From Ustulina deusta (taxonomy: Eukaryota; Ascomycota; Sordariomycetes; Xylariales; Xylariaceae), in contig JAJNNX010000005.1 of NCBI GenBank assembly GCA_023159155.1, positions 1,550,001 through 1,614,000 of the forward strand: 64,000 bases of DNA, given 5' to 3'. Both the position numbers and the translations under genes were made by a program. This document shows, piece by piece, positions 48,701 through 61,301 of the stretch (positions within the stretch are counted from its first letter, which is position 1; the number at the start of each line of letters is the position of its first letter). A model generated the notes under the pieces. The model saw only the letters and a list, made by a program, of their open reading frames with translations, had not been told where the DNA came from and did no database searches.

Positions 48701-50118
48701 CACTGACAAACAGTTCTATAGAGATTCGTAAAATCCACTGGCTCAATGAATTTATCGATTCAAGCGACGAACAGAGCTTAGTCAACGCCTTCTGTCGGTG
48801 GACTCAACTAAAATGTGATCGGTTCCGCAGATTTTACGTCCTTGGCTCTGATCCTAGCAAAATTCAGGCAGCGTATCGTTACATCGAGATCCCGAGGTAT
48901 TTCGATACAGAAGGCAGTGATCCGGATATAGCTAATATCCTTCTTCAACGACGTTTGGTAGCAGTAGAGCTCCAGAGGGAGGCTGACAAACACGGCACCG
49001 AGGCTAATATTGCCTGGAATACAGATGGAGTTGTAGGCGGGTCCTCCAGAGTCGTCGGAAAGTGGAGAAAGTCAATTTGCGAAACACCGTTCCGATTTCC
49101 AAGCCCCCTTTTCCCCACCGATGACGCCCACGAACTCCAACGGTGGATAGAAGACCACAGGCGCAGAACCAGCATCAACTGGTCTGAACTCCACCAGAAA
49201 CCCGTATCTTGGAGAGATATGAACATGGCCAAACAATTCGGTGACGGTGATGAATACAGGAACAATTTCGACACCTTTAGTAGCTGGTTCAAGGCAGCGC
49301 CTCAGTTCACCAGAAGACGGAACACATGGTATGGCCTTTTCTACACCATAACGGATACTTGGGACGAGTATATGCCGAAGCGAAAATACGAACGACACCC
49401 GTGGATTGCTATTTATCGGCCCAAAAATCCTCAACTCATCCGAAACGAACATTTCTCTAAGATTGAACTATTCATCTGGGACGCAGCGGCAGCGGAAAGA
49501 GGGAAAATCGGACATTGCCTGCTCGATATGCAATGCCAGTTGATTGACTACGTCTATGACAGCGTTGCCGAGTATTACCCCGGGTGTTCCCTGTCAGATG
49601 TGTGGTATAGCAGCACCAGTACTAATCTTGAAATCGGCCGAAATGATACTCCTTTAGATATTACATGTAAGAGGATCCGGGAGATGTTCGACGACGGCAG
49701 ACTGGAACTGCCACCTATCGATAAGATTATTCGTGATAGATGGACACATATTGATCCGCGGTTATGGAGGGCAGGCATGTCCCCTATGACCTTGACGGCA
49801 AAGCCCGTAGAAAAGCCTTCTGAACTCGCCCATAAGCGAATCCCGCAAACCGAAGAGGATAGACTCAAGCCCCAAAAGGCGATTTGGCATCCAGTTCATA
49901 TGGGAACTGGGCGCCGTGGGACCAAATGTCTCAACGACCTCCACGAGGCTTGCTTGAAGGCTCGATTGCAGGATCCGAAGTGTAGTCACATAAAATATCA
50001 GTACCGCCCGACCCAAGAATGGTGGGCGGACCAGGTAGAGGAAGGTCGAGGTTGCGGCTATATTCACGTGGGTGTAGCGGGAAGAATCATTGATAGAATT
50101 CTATTAAAGCCTAAATAA
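45748..50118 (+). CDS. Large chromodomain protein, candidate heterochromatin reader
   Basis: Three exons, 45748-47944, 48027-48620 and 48722-50118, give 1395 residues. A chromodomain lies at about 42-95 (EWEVDDVLAERPHPDIPG, YLIKWDGFQLEDSTWEPVENL). The three positions that form the methyl-lysine cage in HP1 are aromatic here (Trp44, Trp68, Phe71), so binding to methylated histone H3 is plausible. A 450-residue Ser/Thr/Pro-rich linker follows, with a basic KRKKSVRF patch. A folded middle part includes REYSILVYPVKCEGWNWLDV and RLFPYGRAFLITPSFAISEP. That layout resembles chromo-SPOC-PIN proteins such as fission yeast Chp1, but I cannot confirm homology. The C-terminal part (HPWIAIYRPKNPQLIRNEHF, EEGRGCGYIHVGVAGRIID) is unknown to me. 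Intron 1 could alternatively end in AAG at 48011; both keep the frame. Confidence 0.85.
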
Positions 50119-53041
50119 TCCAATCGTTAGGTTTACATTCGAATAGATATTATTGCCAGAAGTATGAGTGGAAACCTTGCGCCCCACGATTTATACATGG
50201 CGATAACCCTTCGCACTGAATGACTAACGTAGATAGACATCTAGGTTATTCTCCGGCTATATTATCCAAATATATCCACCGTGGGTGTCTATGTTTGGTC
50301 AAGTGCTTGTATTTTGTTAACAGCAATTTCTTTCTCCCTAAATCGTCGTCTACTTCAGAGTTTGATGTCTGGCGCTTGGGGTGCACGGGATATACGAGTG
50401 AGACGTAGACGTAATTCGGGAACTTTGATTTAACATATTGGGTGTAAAGATTCTGTATACTTACGTACCCTTTTTGAGGTAGCTGAGAAGTAATGCTTGA
50501 TCACACACTAACAGGGATAAAGGTTCTAACGCGTCCGACTTGACAATATTCTTCTTTTACTAGTGGCGTCGCGGTACAGTGCTTCAGATTCTGTCCCGTG
50601 ACACGCTGTATTAGAGGTACGCCTAAAAACATAATTACCCCGCCAGTTACTCGCAATTCCTGTATTTTTGTCGGTATATGCCTTCTTATCCGGATCGTTA
50701 TGTGACACCATCCCGCCGATTTTAAAAACCCTCGAAGCAAAGCACACTTAGATCCCATAATGCAGGGTAATTACCGCTTCAAACAAGGGACTGTGACCAA
50801 GCGTGTTGTACGGACGTTGTTAGTCTTGCAACTTGACGTATTGGTCGAAACAATGCTATGTTGTCCATCTATTAGGGAAATAAAACCGCATATTGCTTCT
50901 CTTGGATACTATTACTTCAACGGTATCGATCAAATAGGCGAAATCTAATCCCTCGGTTTGCATTTCATCTCTACAAGAGCCCCCGGTGCCAATAAGATTG
51001 GGCTACGTAGTAGTTAATACTACACATTTCTAGGATGTATGTCCATTGTTATGAAGTAGAGTCGCCTGCACAAAAAATGCATGCCCCTGGTGTTACCGTG
51101 GTGGAAGTGCCCCTTTTACCGGAATATAAGCTCCATGCACAGGGTAACGAGACAAATAGTCTTGAAGTATGAGCCAGAGATAATAGTACTGATGGTAATT
51201 ACCTGAAGCCCGGAAGAAAGATAGCGAGAAAACTTCTATTGCAAGTTCACGAGTAAAGGTGTGGTGAGTGCGGTTCAAGGGGGTGTAGCTGCCCAGTGGC
51301 ATAAGTGATATTCCAACACATAAAACAATATTGGTATTGATGAGAGGGGAAGATGAAAAGCTACCTAGGTAGTTGAAGGCTGAGACTACCTATGCTAGAC
51401 TGGTGTGGAGGGAGGATCTAATTGGCTGGTTGGTGCAGACCAGGGAGGCAAACAGATAGGTATGAACCACAAGACAGTCTCTTGACACCCACGAGATGGC
51501 GAACTGAGGTGGGCGTGGGTTTGAGAAAGGATAAAATCCTAGGTTTACAAGGCATCGCTAGCCACCTCGGCTCCTAATGACAGATTTTCCTAGTTCTGTC
51601 GGGGTATGGGTGCCTCCCTACTCATCTGGGTTTCTTGTTTTGTTTTCTTCTTGTTTCATCTTCTTAGGTAATACTAAAATCCCCTGGTCTTAAAACCCAG
51701 GTAAACATTGATTAACTATAGGAAGTGCAAAAACCTCTTGATATGCCTTCAAAATGGGGTTTATTATTATTATTGTGAAGAGATATGTTTATTTGTCGAC
51801 TTGATATTATGCCAAGTACGTTTAAGGTATTGCTATATATTCTACCAGTTATTACCCACTGCCCTATAATAGCCAATCCCAGCAAGGTGTAGTGTAGGCA
51901 GCATATATTTTGGAATTGATTTTGGTTGGGTTAGCCCCAAAACACCATGGTTCAGTAGCAGCCAAGGCCATTCATTCATTACCTACCTAGGTCTCTAATT
52001 GGCTTACATAACAACAGCCTACCACAACTCCATGATCAGCATTGATGGAAGTTTCCACTAGTATTGCATATGAATGCCCTTGAAACTATATACCCATCTC
52101 TCTCTATCTATCGGGGTGGTCTCAACAGGGGCAAGGAACGCTGGAATTGAATGTGTAAATAAGAGCACGTGGTCAGGCACTTGGTATCTGGGCATGTCTA
52201 TATTACCTACCTAACCTCACGGCGGTTCCCATGTCAATTTGCCTTCATCTCTTTTACAACTTCGCTAGTGCACCCAATGCTGGAACAGGTACTGAGGTAC
52301 CTGGTTGTTGTGAAGGAGATGGGGCTTGAATGAGGCGCAGTCAGAGCTGCAAGAACCGGTTCTGAGCCACCGAGTGAAGGTACTTACGCCCGTACCTATT
52401 GCCATGTGCTACATTAGGTACCTAGGTACAGGTAGGTAGTGCAAGTACTGCAGTACTCGCCAGTTCCCCGTTGTGTTGCCCCCGGTCGGTTCGTCACACA
52501 CCTTGCATGCTTGATTGGCCGAGAGCAGACACCTACCTACCTACCAACCTAACCGCCCTAGTCTGATGCCCGCCCATGCCTTGGTACCTACCTGCTAGGA
52601 CTTAGCACTTCCTCCAGGCTCCCAGTATTGTCTGTAGTGTGTGTGTAGGTACCCATTCCCATTTCACTCCACTCCACCATTCAAACGTCGTTGGCCTTCT
52701 AACACTACTAAAGATACCTATCTAACCCAGTGGATAGTATCTCTTGACTACGAATTCATTCAAACTCCTCTACTAAAAAGCACCAAAGTACCATTATCCA
52801 GGGACCCCCTCCCAATCTTCCATTCGACACTACGCTGCGCCTTGACTTTTGTGTCGCTGGCTGGCTGCCTTTTAGGCTTAGGATTTAGACTGCCTCGACT
52901 GTCCAATTGCCCTTTATCACCGCGGACGTCGTCAACCTTCCCCTGAACAACCAACACCTGACGCATCTACATCTCATCTGCCTTCGCGAGCATCGACACT
53001 GCTATCTTCTCATTGATCACCAAGCGACCTGATTGCCCACC
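50119..53041. other. Gene-free stretch
   Basis: No gene I can support. A minus-strand frame at 50758-50501 and an overlapping one at 50747-50526 look somewhat protein-like (NTGIASNWRGNYVFRRTSNT) but have no family I recognise. TAGGTACC-type repeats lie at 51358-51380, 51975-51995, 52285-52450 and 52530-52660. The last 100 bp are the leader of the Rab gene. Confidence 0.5.
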
Positions 53042-53989
<948 letters not shown>

Positions 53990-54887
53990 ACCTAGTGAGG
54001 TGGCCCTGTGGGATAGCATGTGACGGTTTATACGGTTGGCATGAATGTTACGTACGCGGCGTCACGTTATGTTTTGTTAGGACTACTGCCACGGATGGGT
54101 GAGGACGCATTAAGAGGGGAAAGGGTAGCAATATTGGTCCTTTTCTATTTCTCTCTACAGGCTGCAATTCTCTTGTTTTTCTTTGTGGCAACCGTTGTGT
54201 TGCAGGCAGCCCGAGATGTGACACGTCGAGAAGGTTGCCAGCAAATTTAATCTATAAATGCCCACCGCCATTTCTCAGCCCCAAGAAGAGTCGTTTGAAA
54301 AGCCACCTATATGTATTAGTGCTTGTGTATCTGCCGATGTTGGATGGGCCCCTCGTCTAAGCAACTGTGATCTGTAGACACGACAGAGATCAGGAATTAT
54401 AAGATGTAGTGCATTCCTGAGGGTTGAAGGGAGATGTATTTGGTCGGAGTCAAATCACCAGAACTTTTTCTATAAAATTTCCACCTGGTATCTTAAAAAT
54501 GGGCAATCGCTGCACCGGTTGATTAATGAAGTTAGTTCAAATGCTGAACCATGTGTAGAACCTAGTCCGATCTAGATAGGTACCCGGCCATGTAAGTAAA
54601 CTGTACTGCAGCTTTCATTTGTGTGGGCACTTCAAAGGGACTTGCAGGCAACAGGGACGGGACAAAGCCCAGAGCGCGGCGGCAACACCAGCCACACCGA
54701 GCTTAGCTAATGCTCCCATAATTCTTTCTGATAAGAGCAGCCCATCCTTATCGGCGTCTTATCGGTTGGTCGAGCCAAAAAAAAGTTCGGGGGATGCAAG
54801 CTACCTTACATACAACGGTTCAATGAATTGTACCGCCAATACTCACTCATCTTCCGCGTTTTTGATTTCTAGAGATTTCGTGACAAG
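53990..54887. other. Intergenic stretch
   Basis: Contains the 3' flank of RAB11 and the upstream region of BRX1. The only longish frames (54020-54250, 54619-54987) have no domain and overlap expected untranslated regions, so I do not call them. Confidence 0.5.
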
Positions 54888-56420
54888 ATGGCGGCGGTCT
54901 ACAAGGCTCTCTCGAAGTCGGCAAACGACAAAGATGATGCGCCGGCCAACGGCAGCGGCAAGCCGCGAAACAAGCAAAGAGTGTTAATCCTGACTTCACG
55001 CGGTGTGACTTATCGGTGTGGCTCCTTTGTCAAGTCTCATACATGCTATGACGAGACAGACCATCGCTTACTGATGATCGCTTTTGTTATACAGGCATCG
55101 CCACCTTCTCAAGGATTTCGCGAGCATGGTATGTTCTGATCTCGGCTTCTTGGCACATTCGACCACCCTCCTGGCAGACATCTGCTGACACAACGTAGAT
55201 GCCGCATGGTCGCGTAGACGCCAAGTACGATCAGAAGAAAAAGCTTGGAGAGCTCAATGAGCTAGCTGTTCGTTTAACCTGCTGCTGCCGAGCTGAGATT
55301 GCGTGCTAATGGCTCGTAGGAATTATACAATTGCAACAAGTGAGTGCCTGAAATTGTATCCTGTCACTTGCTTCGCCTGTTTCGAGGAGGAGCCGTGCCG
55401 GGTTTACTCATTTCTTATTTCGACGGCTCATAGAGCTCTTCGAAGCTCTTTGAAATCCTTTACGTCGTCAGCTAGCAACTGCTGACTCTTCGGATAGTAT
55501 TTGCTTTTTCGAAGCCCGCAAAGGCCAAGGTTAGTTCACGACTCTCGTAATCTTCTTGCTGGCCTTCTTGCTGGTATTCGCATAAGTAGCGGTTACTGAC
55601 TTGTGCCTGGTTTAGATTTATATCTTTGGGTTCGTCCGACTCTCCTGAACGTGGCCTTTCATATTGAAGGGGTACAAACGTAGCGGAACACTAACACGTT
55701 ACAATAGTTGTCAAAGGCGCCCAATGGCCCAACATGCAAGGTTAATCAACCATTCTTGAGGCGCTTCTGTTTAGGCGTGTCTAACATGATGTTTAGTTCC
55801 TCGTTAGCAATATCCATACAATGGAAGAGCTGGCTTTTTCAGGAAACTGCTTGAAGGGAAGCAGACCAATTTTGTCTTTCGACAAAACTTTCGACTCGGA
55901 GCCGCATCTCCAGGTCATTAAACAACTCTTTCTACAAATTATGGGCGTTCCACCTCTCCAGAAACGATCCAAGCCCTTTATTGACCATGTATTGTCCTTC
56001 TCGGTAGCTGATGGGCGGATATTCATGAGAGTGTACCAAGTGCAAGAAACTGAACCTTCAAAAAAGGACGGTGCCGAGGAAGAAGAGGCGGCAGAGGAGG
56101 GTCAGAAACGAAAGTCGAGACAGGCGGATAAGGACAAAGAGCTCGATATTTCCCTCCTCGAAATAGGACCCAGATGCGTGCTCCAGCCGATCGTAATCCA
56201 AGAGGGTTCCTTTGGTGGTGCTCTGCTCTACGAAAATAAGCATTTCGTCTCCCCGAACCAGGTCCGAGCCGATCTGAGAAGGAAGGGCGCATCTAAGAAC
56301 AATTCTCGAGCAGAGCAGAATATGGACAGGCAGTCAAAGATGGGCAACCTGGGCTTACGGAGCGATAGTGGCAATCAAAAACCGGTGGATCAGCTAGACT
56401 CGAGGGAACTCTTTGCTTGA
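54888..56420 (+). CDS. BRX1: Brix-domain ribosome biogenesis protein BRX1
   Basis: Nucleolar factor needed for early 60S ribosomal subunit assembly. Eight exons: 54888-55015, 55095-55128, 55199-55267, 55320-55339, 55498-55529, 55616-55629, 55708-55740 and 55797-56420, 317 residues. Conserved blocks are NKQRVLILTSRGVTYRHRHL, the stretch GRVDAKYDQKKKLGELNELA, NICFFEARKGQDLYLWLSKA, NGPTCKFLVSNIHTMEELAF, TGNC-like SGNCLKGSRPILSF and VFSV-like HVLSFSVADGRIFMR. An acidic insertion (AEEEEAAEEGQKRKSRQADK) interrupts the second half. Very small exons (20 and 14 nt) are needed to restore the family sequence. For exon 6, the donor at 55630 (TGG|GTTCGT) rather than 55672 restores LYLWLSKAPNGPT. The C terminus ends DQLDSRELFA. 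The gene is complete. Confidence 0.95.
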
Positions 56421-58196
56421 GTAATGCTTTTTGTTCGGGCGACAGGCCGGCGTTCTGGCGTTTTGTATGGTACCTAATCCATAATGCCCCCCCCGGGCTA
56501 TTTCTACCCGCTTGGAGGAGAGGGTTACCATATTCTAAGCATTTACCTAGCCATCCATCAATCTTTCTTGCTGCACCTGGAGGCACCTATGCCTCTTACT
56601 AGTGTTGCGTTGTAATTGATGAGAGACCTTGGTTTCCCTAGTCATTTATAGCCTATCACCTAAGGTATCGATTCCTTAATTGGAAAAGGAGGTCTGCACT
56701 AGGAGCAAGGTTTCTCCGAAACCCGACATCAATTCAATCATGGTACTGTAGGGTTGGGGGATGGAACTCATCGGCCCTCTAAAGTAAAGCACCCATGTCC
56801 TTCGGGACTCATAGCTAGGTAGTACAAATCACTATGGTACAGCACCTACCTAAGCTAATAAGGAGAATCCCGCACAGACCATCTTCAGCTCTCGCAATCC
56901 TTGTCATCCATCATAGCTTCAATTTAAACCGGCGCGACTGAGGCGCGTCACTTGTCTTCTTTTCTTCTGTATCAAGCCATCATGATACAGCCACACAACG
57001 ATCCCGCCCTTTCGGCGACGTCTTTTCAACGGTACACGATGCTTTCGTGCGCCTCTTATAGCCCCAACGGAGGGGTTGTTGTTGGTTGAGTTGAGCGATT
57101 CTCTGCCCTAGGACCGATCACGGGTGCTGGGCAACCGATCGCTCCGTGTGAGCTGTCTAGCCTGATATCTGGTTGGCCCAGGCGCTTCACATCGCGGGCT
57201 GTGGGAGTAAGAAACAGTTGGAGAAGACAACCTCAAAAGTTGCTTGGAGAGGCTTATCACGGTATTTGACATAGCAAAGGGAAAGGTGGTTTCCCGAGGT
57301 CCTAAGAGTCCTGGTCTCGTAATCAGGAGTGAGAATGCTAGTGTAGAGCATTCATACTACAAAGCAGAGGTCGCGTCCAGTGAACGCATACGCAACTTAT
57401 ATTCATAAGCTTGCACTTAGTAAGTATGCACTCGCAGTCCCTTGACCACGGCGCCTTACTTACTAGCCCTTGCAAGAACATCGCCATCACAATCCGGCTT
57501 GGTATTTGAACAACCTCGCCTAACTAAGACAACATATATGATCTGGGAGAGATATATTGTAACTTCAGCGTGTACAGTTCAATTATTCACTCACTGTACA
57601 CTAGTTCTAGATCTCCAGGGCAAGACTTTTGATCTCTACAGGCGCGATTTAGTCACCCTTTGTCCCCAAAGCACTCGTCCGGGTGCTTCCTTACTAGCCA
57701 TCAAGAGCCCTACAACACTCTAACCGCGGCGAATTTTTCACCTACCAGTTGGAAGCAGTTGACCGTGTTTGTTTGTTTACACCACAAGCCTGCCGAGAAA
57801 ACTTTTTCTCGACATAGCTAATTTCGTTGTCAACGAGATTGTTCCTAGGAAAACCGATAATTCTCAAGCGCTGTGCTAACAAGGTAGACCCTCATCAAGA
57901 TCTAGATCGTCAAGCCTCAAGATTTCCTCAAACCACCTCCTACTTTCATTTCTCAAAAAAAAAAACAAAAAAAAACTCCCATTCTGCTTCGAAAAATATC
58001 GATCTCCTTCCTGCGTTCAATACTTTGAAGCCACTGGTATATTGTTCTCCTCGACTCAAACGACCACAGCAACCGCGCTCACAAAAATAAAGCGTCTCAC
58101 GTTGAGATTGGTTACAACTTCTCACGAAACCTTTCAAAGTATCCTTGCGAACTGACCCATCCCCAAACATTCATTCCAGCTACGGCTATCACGAAG
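56421..58196. other. Gene-free stretch
   Basis: No gene supported. A stem-loop (GAATGCT, 7-nt loop, AGCATTC) lies at about 57332-57352, and a T-rich/A-rich run of (A)n lies at 57954-57975. The last 200 bp before 58197 are C/A-rich leader-like sequence. Confidence 0.5.
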
Positions 58197-59459
58197 ATGA
58201 CACAAGGTCTATCTATGCACGTCCGGAGCGATGCCCGGACGACTCAAATTTCTATATCCCCGATCGAGACCGTCCCCATTGAAGTCATTCTCGAAATTAT
58301 GGAGGTTATGGGCCCTGGAGATCTCACCAACTTCGGCTTTGTGAACAAACGCTTCCATCAAATTTTCACAGACAAACGAGCTCAAATCCTACTCAAGATT
58401 CTCCGGAATCGCCCAGAGTTGGAGCTTCTCTTGCATCTTTACACGGCCAATCAGAATGACTTCCTCCCCGACAGAATGCTGCACCCTCTAACTGTAAGTT
58501 TCAGTTTCAATTTCGATGGCGCACCGGGAGATAATATCTATCTCATGCGCAGCCCCGTAGACTGGAAGAACGGGAAGATCGTTTGTCCCGAGAAGATCAA
58601 GATGAATGTGTACGATCTAGTCGGAATAGCTCAACTGGTCAAGGTGGTTGATTGGTGGGTTGAAATTTACCCTCGTTTGCGCTGGAGAGATCACCCCGAA
58701 GATCGACGATGTCTCAAGTCCGAAGAAGAGAGCCGTCTTCGTAAGGCCATCGCCCGCTGGTGGCTCTATAGCCACTACTTCCACGGCAACTACTGGCGCA
58801 ATACACACGCGCCGAAGAAGTTTGAGAAGGATGCTCGGCTTCACCATATGCGAATCCTCACGACTCAGGAAATCCATGAATTGGATGATTTGTTGGGCAC
58901 GATGTATGAGACAATTAGTAAGGACCTCTGCTCGTCTCCGGGTAAAGTTCATCGTGGGGTAAGCAACACAGAATACGATGGAGGCAAGGATACATCATAC
59001 TAATGTTTTCGATAGACGGGTTCTGTCGTTGAACTCATTCCCTGGGGCAAGAATGGTGATCGCCATCCGGCAATCGTCAACACGTACATGAAGCTTGAGC
59101 CAGATTTGCTCAAGTACTTTCTGGAGCATTGCTATAGATACAGCAAAGAATATCTAATTATGGCCATCACCAATAGCACTCCCGACCTTCTTTTTGATCG
59201 CGAGACGCTGTCCATGTCGATTGCGACTGTGCTTGAGGAGAGATCGATACTGGATCCAGACCGCCCTAAAACATTGCCGCCAATGGGAATCATTACCGAG
59301 GACAGAGCCAGCGCCGACGAGTGTGAGGCCTGGAACCATGATGCATGGCCTACAGGATTCCCGCCAATCACCAAGGATCAGTTGGCAGAGCAGCCGCTCG
59401 AACTCACCAGTCGCGTCCCCCGTGGCGATGACGGTGCCGATCGTGGCGGCGGGTACTAG
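58197..59459 (+). CDS. F-box domain protein
   Basis: Likely substrate-binding subunit of an SCF ubiquitin ligase. Exons 58197-58958 and 59016-59459 (57-bp intron, GTAAGC...CATACTAATG...TAG) give 401 residues. The F-box lies near residues 20-62 (ISPIETVPIEVILEIMEVMG, then LTNFGFVNKRFHQIFTDK). The rest has no leucine-rich or WD repeats. It contains Trp-rich segments (LVKVVDWWVEIYPRLRWRDH, RWWLYSHYFHGNYW) seen in many fungal F-box proteins of unknown substrate. Splicing restores KVHRGTGSVVELIPWGKNGD; unspliced, the frame ends 15 residues later. Confidence 0.85.
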
Positions 59460-61301
59460 AAATACTCGTGGCGTCTTCGAAGGAGGCTCCTCGATTGATG
59501 ACAAGCAGAGTCATCTACTGTACTCGGCTCAGTCGGTGTTATGCGAAATCCATCCCAAGGCTTCGCTCCTCTCCATTTACTTCTTACATCTCGGAGCAGG
59601 CCGGCCGAATTGGACGTTGATTCTAATATTGCCCATACTCACTTTCACGGATGTTTGACCTATCCCGCCTCCCGATCTGTTCCCTACTTGTTCGATTCGT
59701 CCAACTTTATTGCGCAGTCGCTCTCGATTTTTCCAAGACGGTGGTTTTAAGAAAAATGTTGCTAAGGACCACGGGCTGGCCTTACGTACCATCCGCATTG
59801 ATGTGATTCGTGTTGTCGAGATGGCCGGTCACAACGTTTTAGACATTTGGGGTTTGTTTTCGCCGCTGTTGAATGCATTGTATCCGGTGCTGAGGCTGAG
59901 CGGCCTATGTATCATAATCAAAATTGTGTCTTGATAGATAGATGATGGTATCGTCTAACCAGGCTTTCCCAAGTCCTACATTGCCATTCTTCAATTGACA
60001 TGTTTAAGTAGTGTGTTGTGAACAGATGTGGCTTGATGTGGATGTCTCCGGATGGTTCGATTCCATCGACCGTCCCATCACATAACAATAACAGGTTTCT
60101 AGTTTGTGTGAACACTGCCCGGAAAGAAAGGAGACTACTTAATGTAATAGGGGCCAGGAGTTTTGGTTCATGGCTATTCTGGGCAGTTTCTTTTCTGTAT
60201 GAGATTGTCCACGAGCAGGAACGGAATCGACTTTTCGCATGCACATCATCTCATACATATGCTATTTGATTAATTAGAAACATATATCGCCTGATTCCTG
60301 TCCGAGCAATCTTACTTTCTCATTATTCATGCTCTCTATTTTCACGCTTTTTGTCAGGCATTGGTAGGGTATTGATGTTACACTGCACTCTCCGTGGGCT
60401 GCTGGAGGGGGGCTGGTAGCGGCCAATCTTAGCGGCATTTATCAGGTTCCGGCTCCCTAACACTGTCTGTACCTGGCCAACCACGCTCCTCCTGGCAGGT
60501 CGAGGCCAGCCAGCCTTTTCCTACACGCCCCATTTCAGATACACCATACACACCACACCACGCCGCGTATCACCTACATCGCTAGCGACCTTTGTTGGAC
60601 TGCGCACGCCGCCACAACGCCCCATGCGCATCCGTGTTGGAACTTGTGATCAGAAAACTCGCCATCACGCACGGTCGACCTGGTGTCCACGTTGCGCCCG
60701 GGGCCTGTAGGTAGACCTGAGGCCCTGTCTCAAGCGACCCCTTGCCGGCATATCAGGTGTAAGTTTGCGACATCATATACACCGAATCCCGTCATACAGC
60801 ACGATGGCCGTCTACCCCCACGACCATCGCCGCTATACCTTGTTTTCTGCTTCTTCTTCTTCTCCTGCCCTTCTTTTCGTATTTTGAGTACGACGAGTCT
60901 CTTCATGTAATTCATGCTGTTCGTTTCCTGGTCGATACCTAGACTAGTCTCAGGTCGCTGCTTGGGAGGATGCTCCACGTGTATCGAGACGCTCGTGGGT
61001 CAGCACGCGAGAGGGGTCTAGAGATTTCCGCCTTTATCTTCTGTACCGTGTAGTTTGTCACCGCCATGTGCGCCTGAGGAATGTAGGTCATGTGAAAATG
61101 TATACATGGGCTAATCTTCACCAGCTAATTCTGCGGTCTTCGGGCACCGACATCCGGACTTCCTGCTCAGCCTGCGCTCTGTGATCGATATAGGCTTGGT
61201 GTGCTGTCTCTGTCGCTCTGTCGACTGGCTCGTTTGAGGCGCGCCGTCCCTCATCGTAACCTCTGCAAGGCATCGTTGTGCCTGCAGCCAGTGCCGGTAC
61301 C
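59460..61301. other. Gene-free stretch upstream of HDA1
   Basis: No gene supported; open frames are short. A CTTCTTCTTCTTCTCC run lies near 60850-60866. The last few hundred bases are the probable HDA1 promoter and leader. Confidence 0.5.

Noticed and set aside
55672..55707. 36-bp intron in BRX1
   Set aside because: Too short for a fungal intron. Using the donor at 55630 gives a 78-bp intron and restores the conserved LYLWLSKAPNGPT.
57305..57360. tRNA-Thr-like anticodon arm (CTCGTAA loop) near a stem-loop
   Set aside because: No T-arm, B box or acceptor pairing could be found around it.
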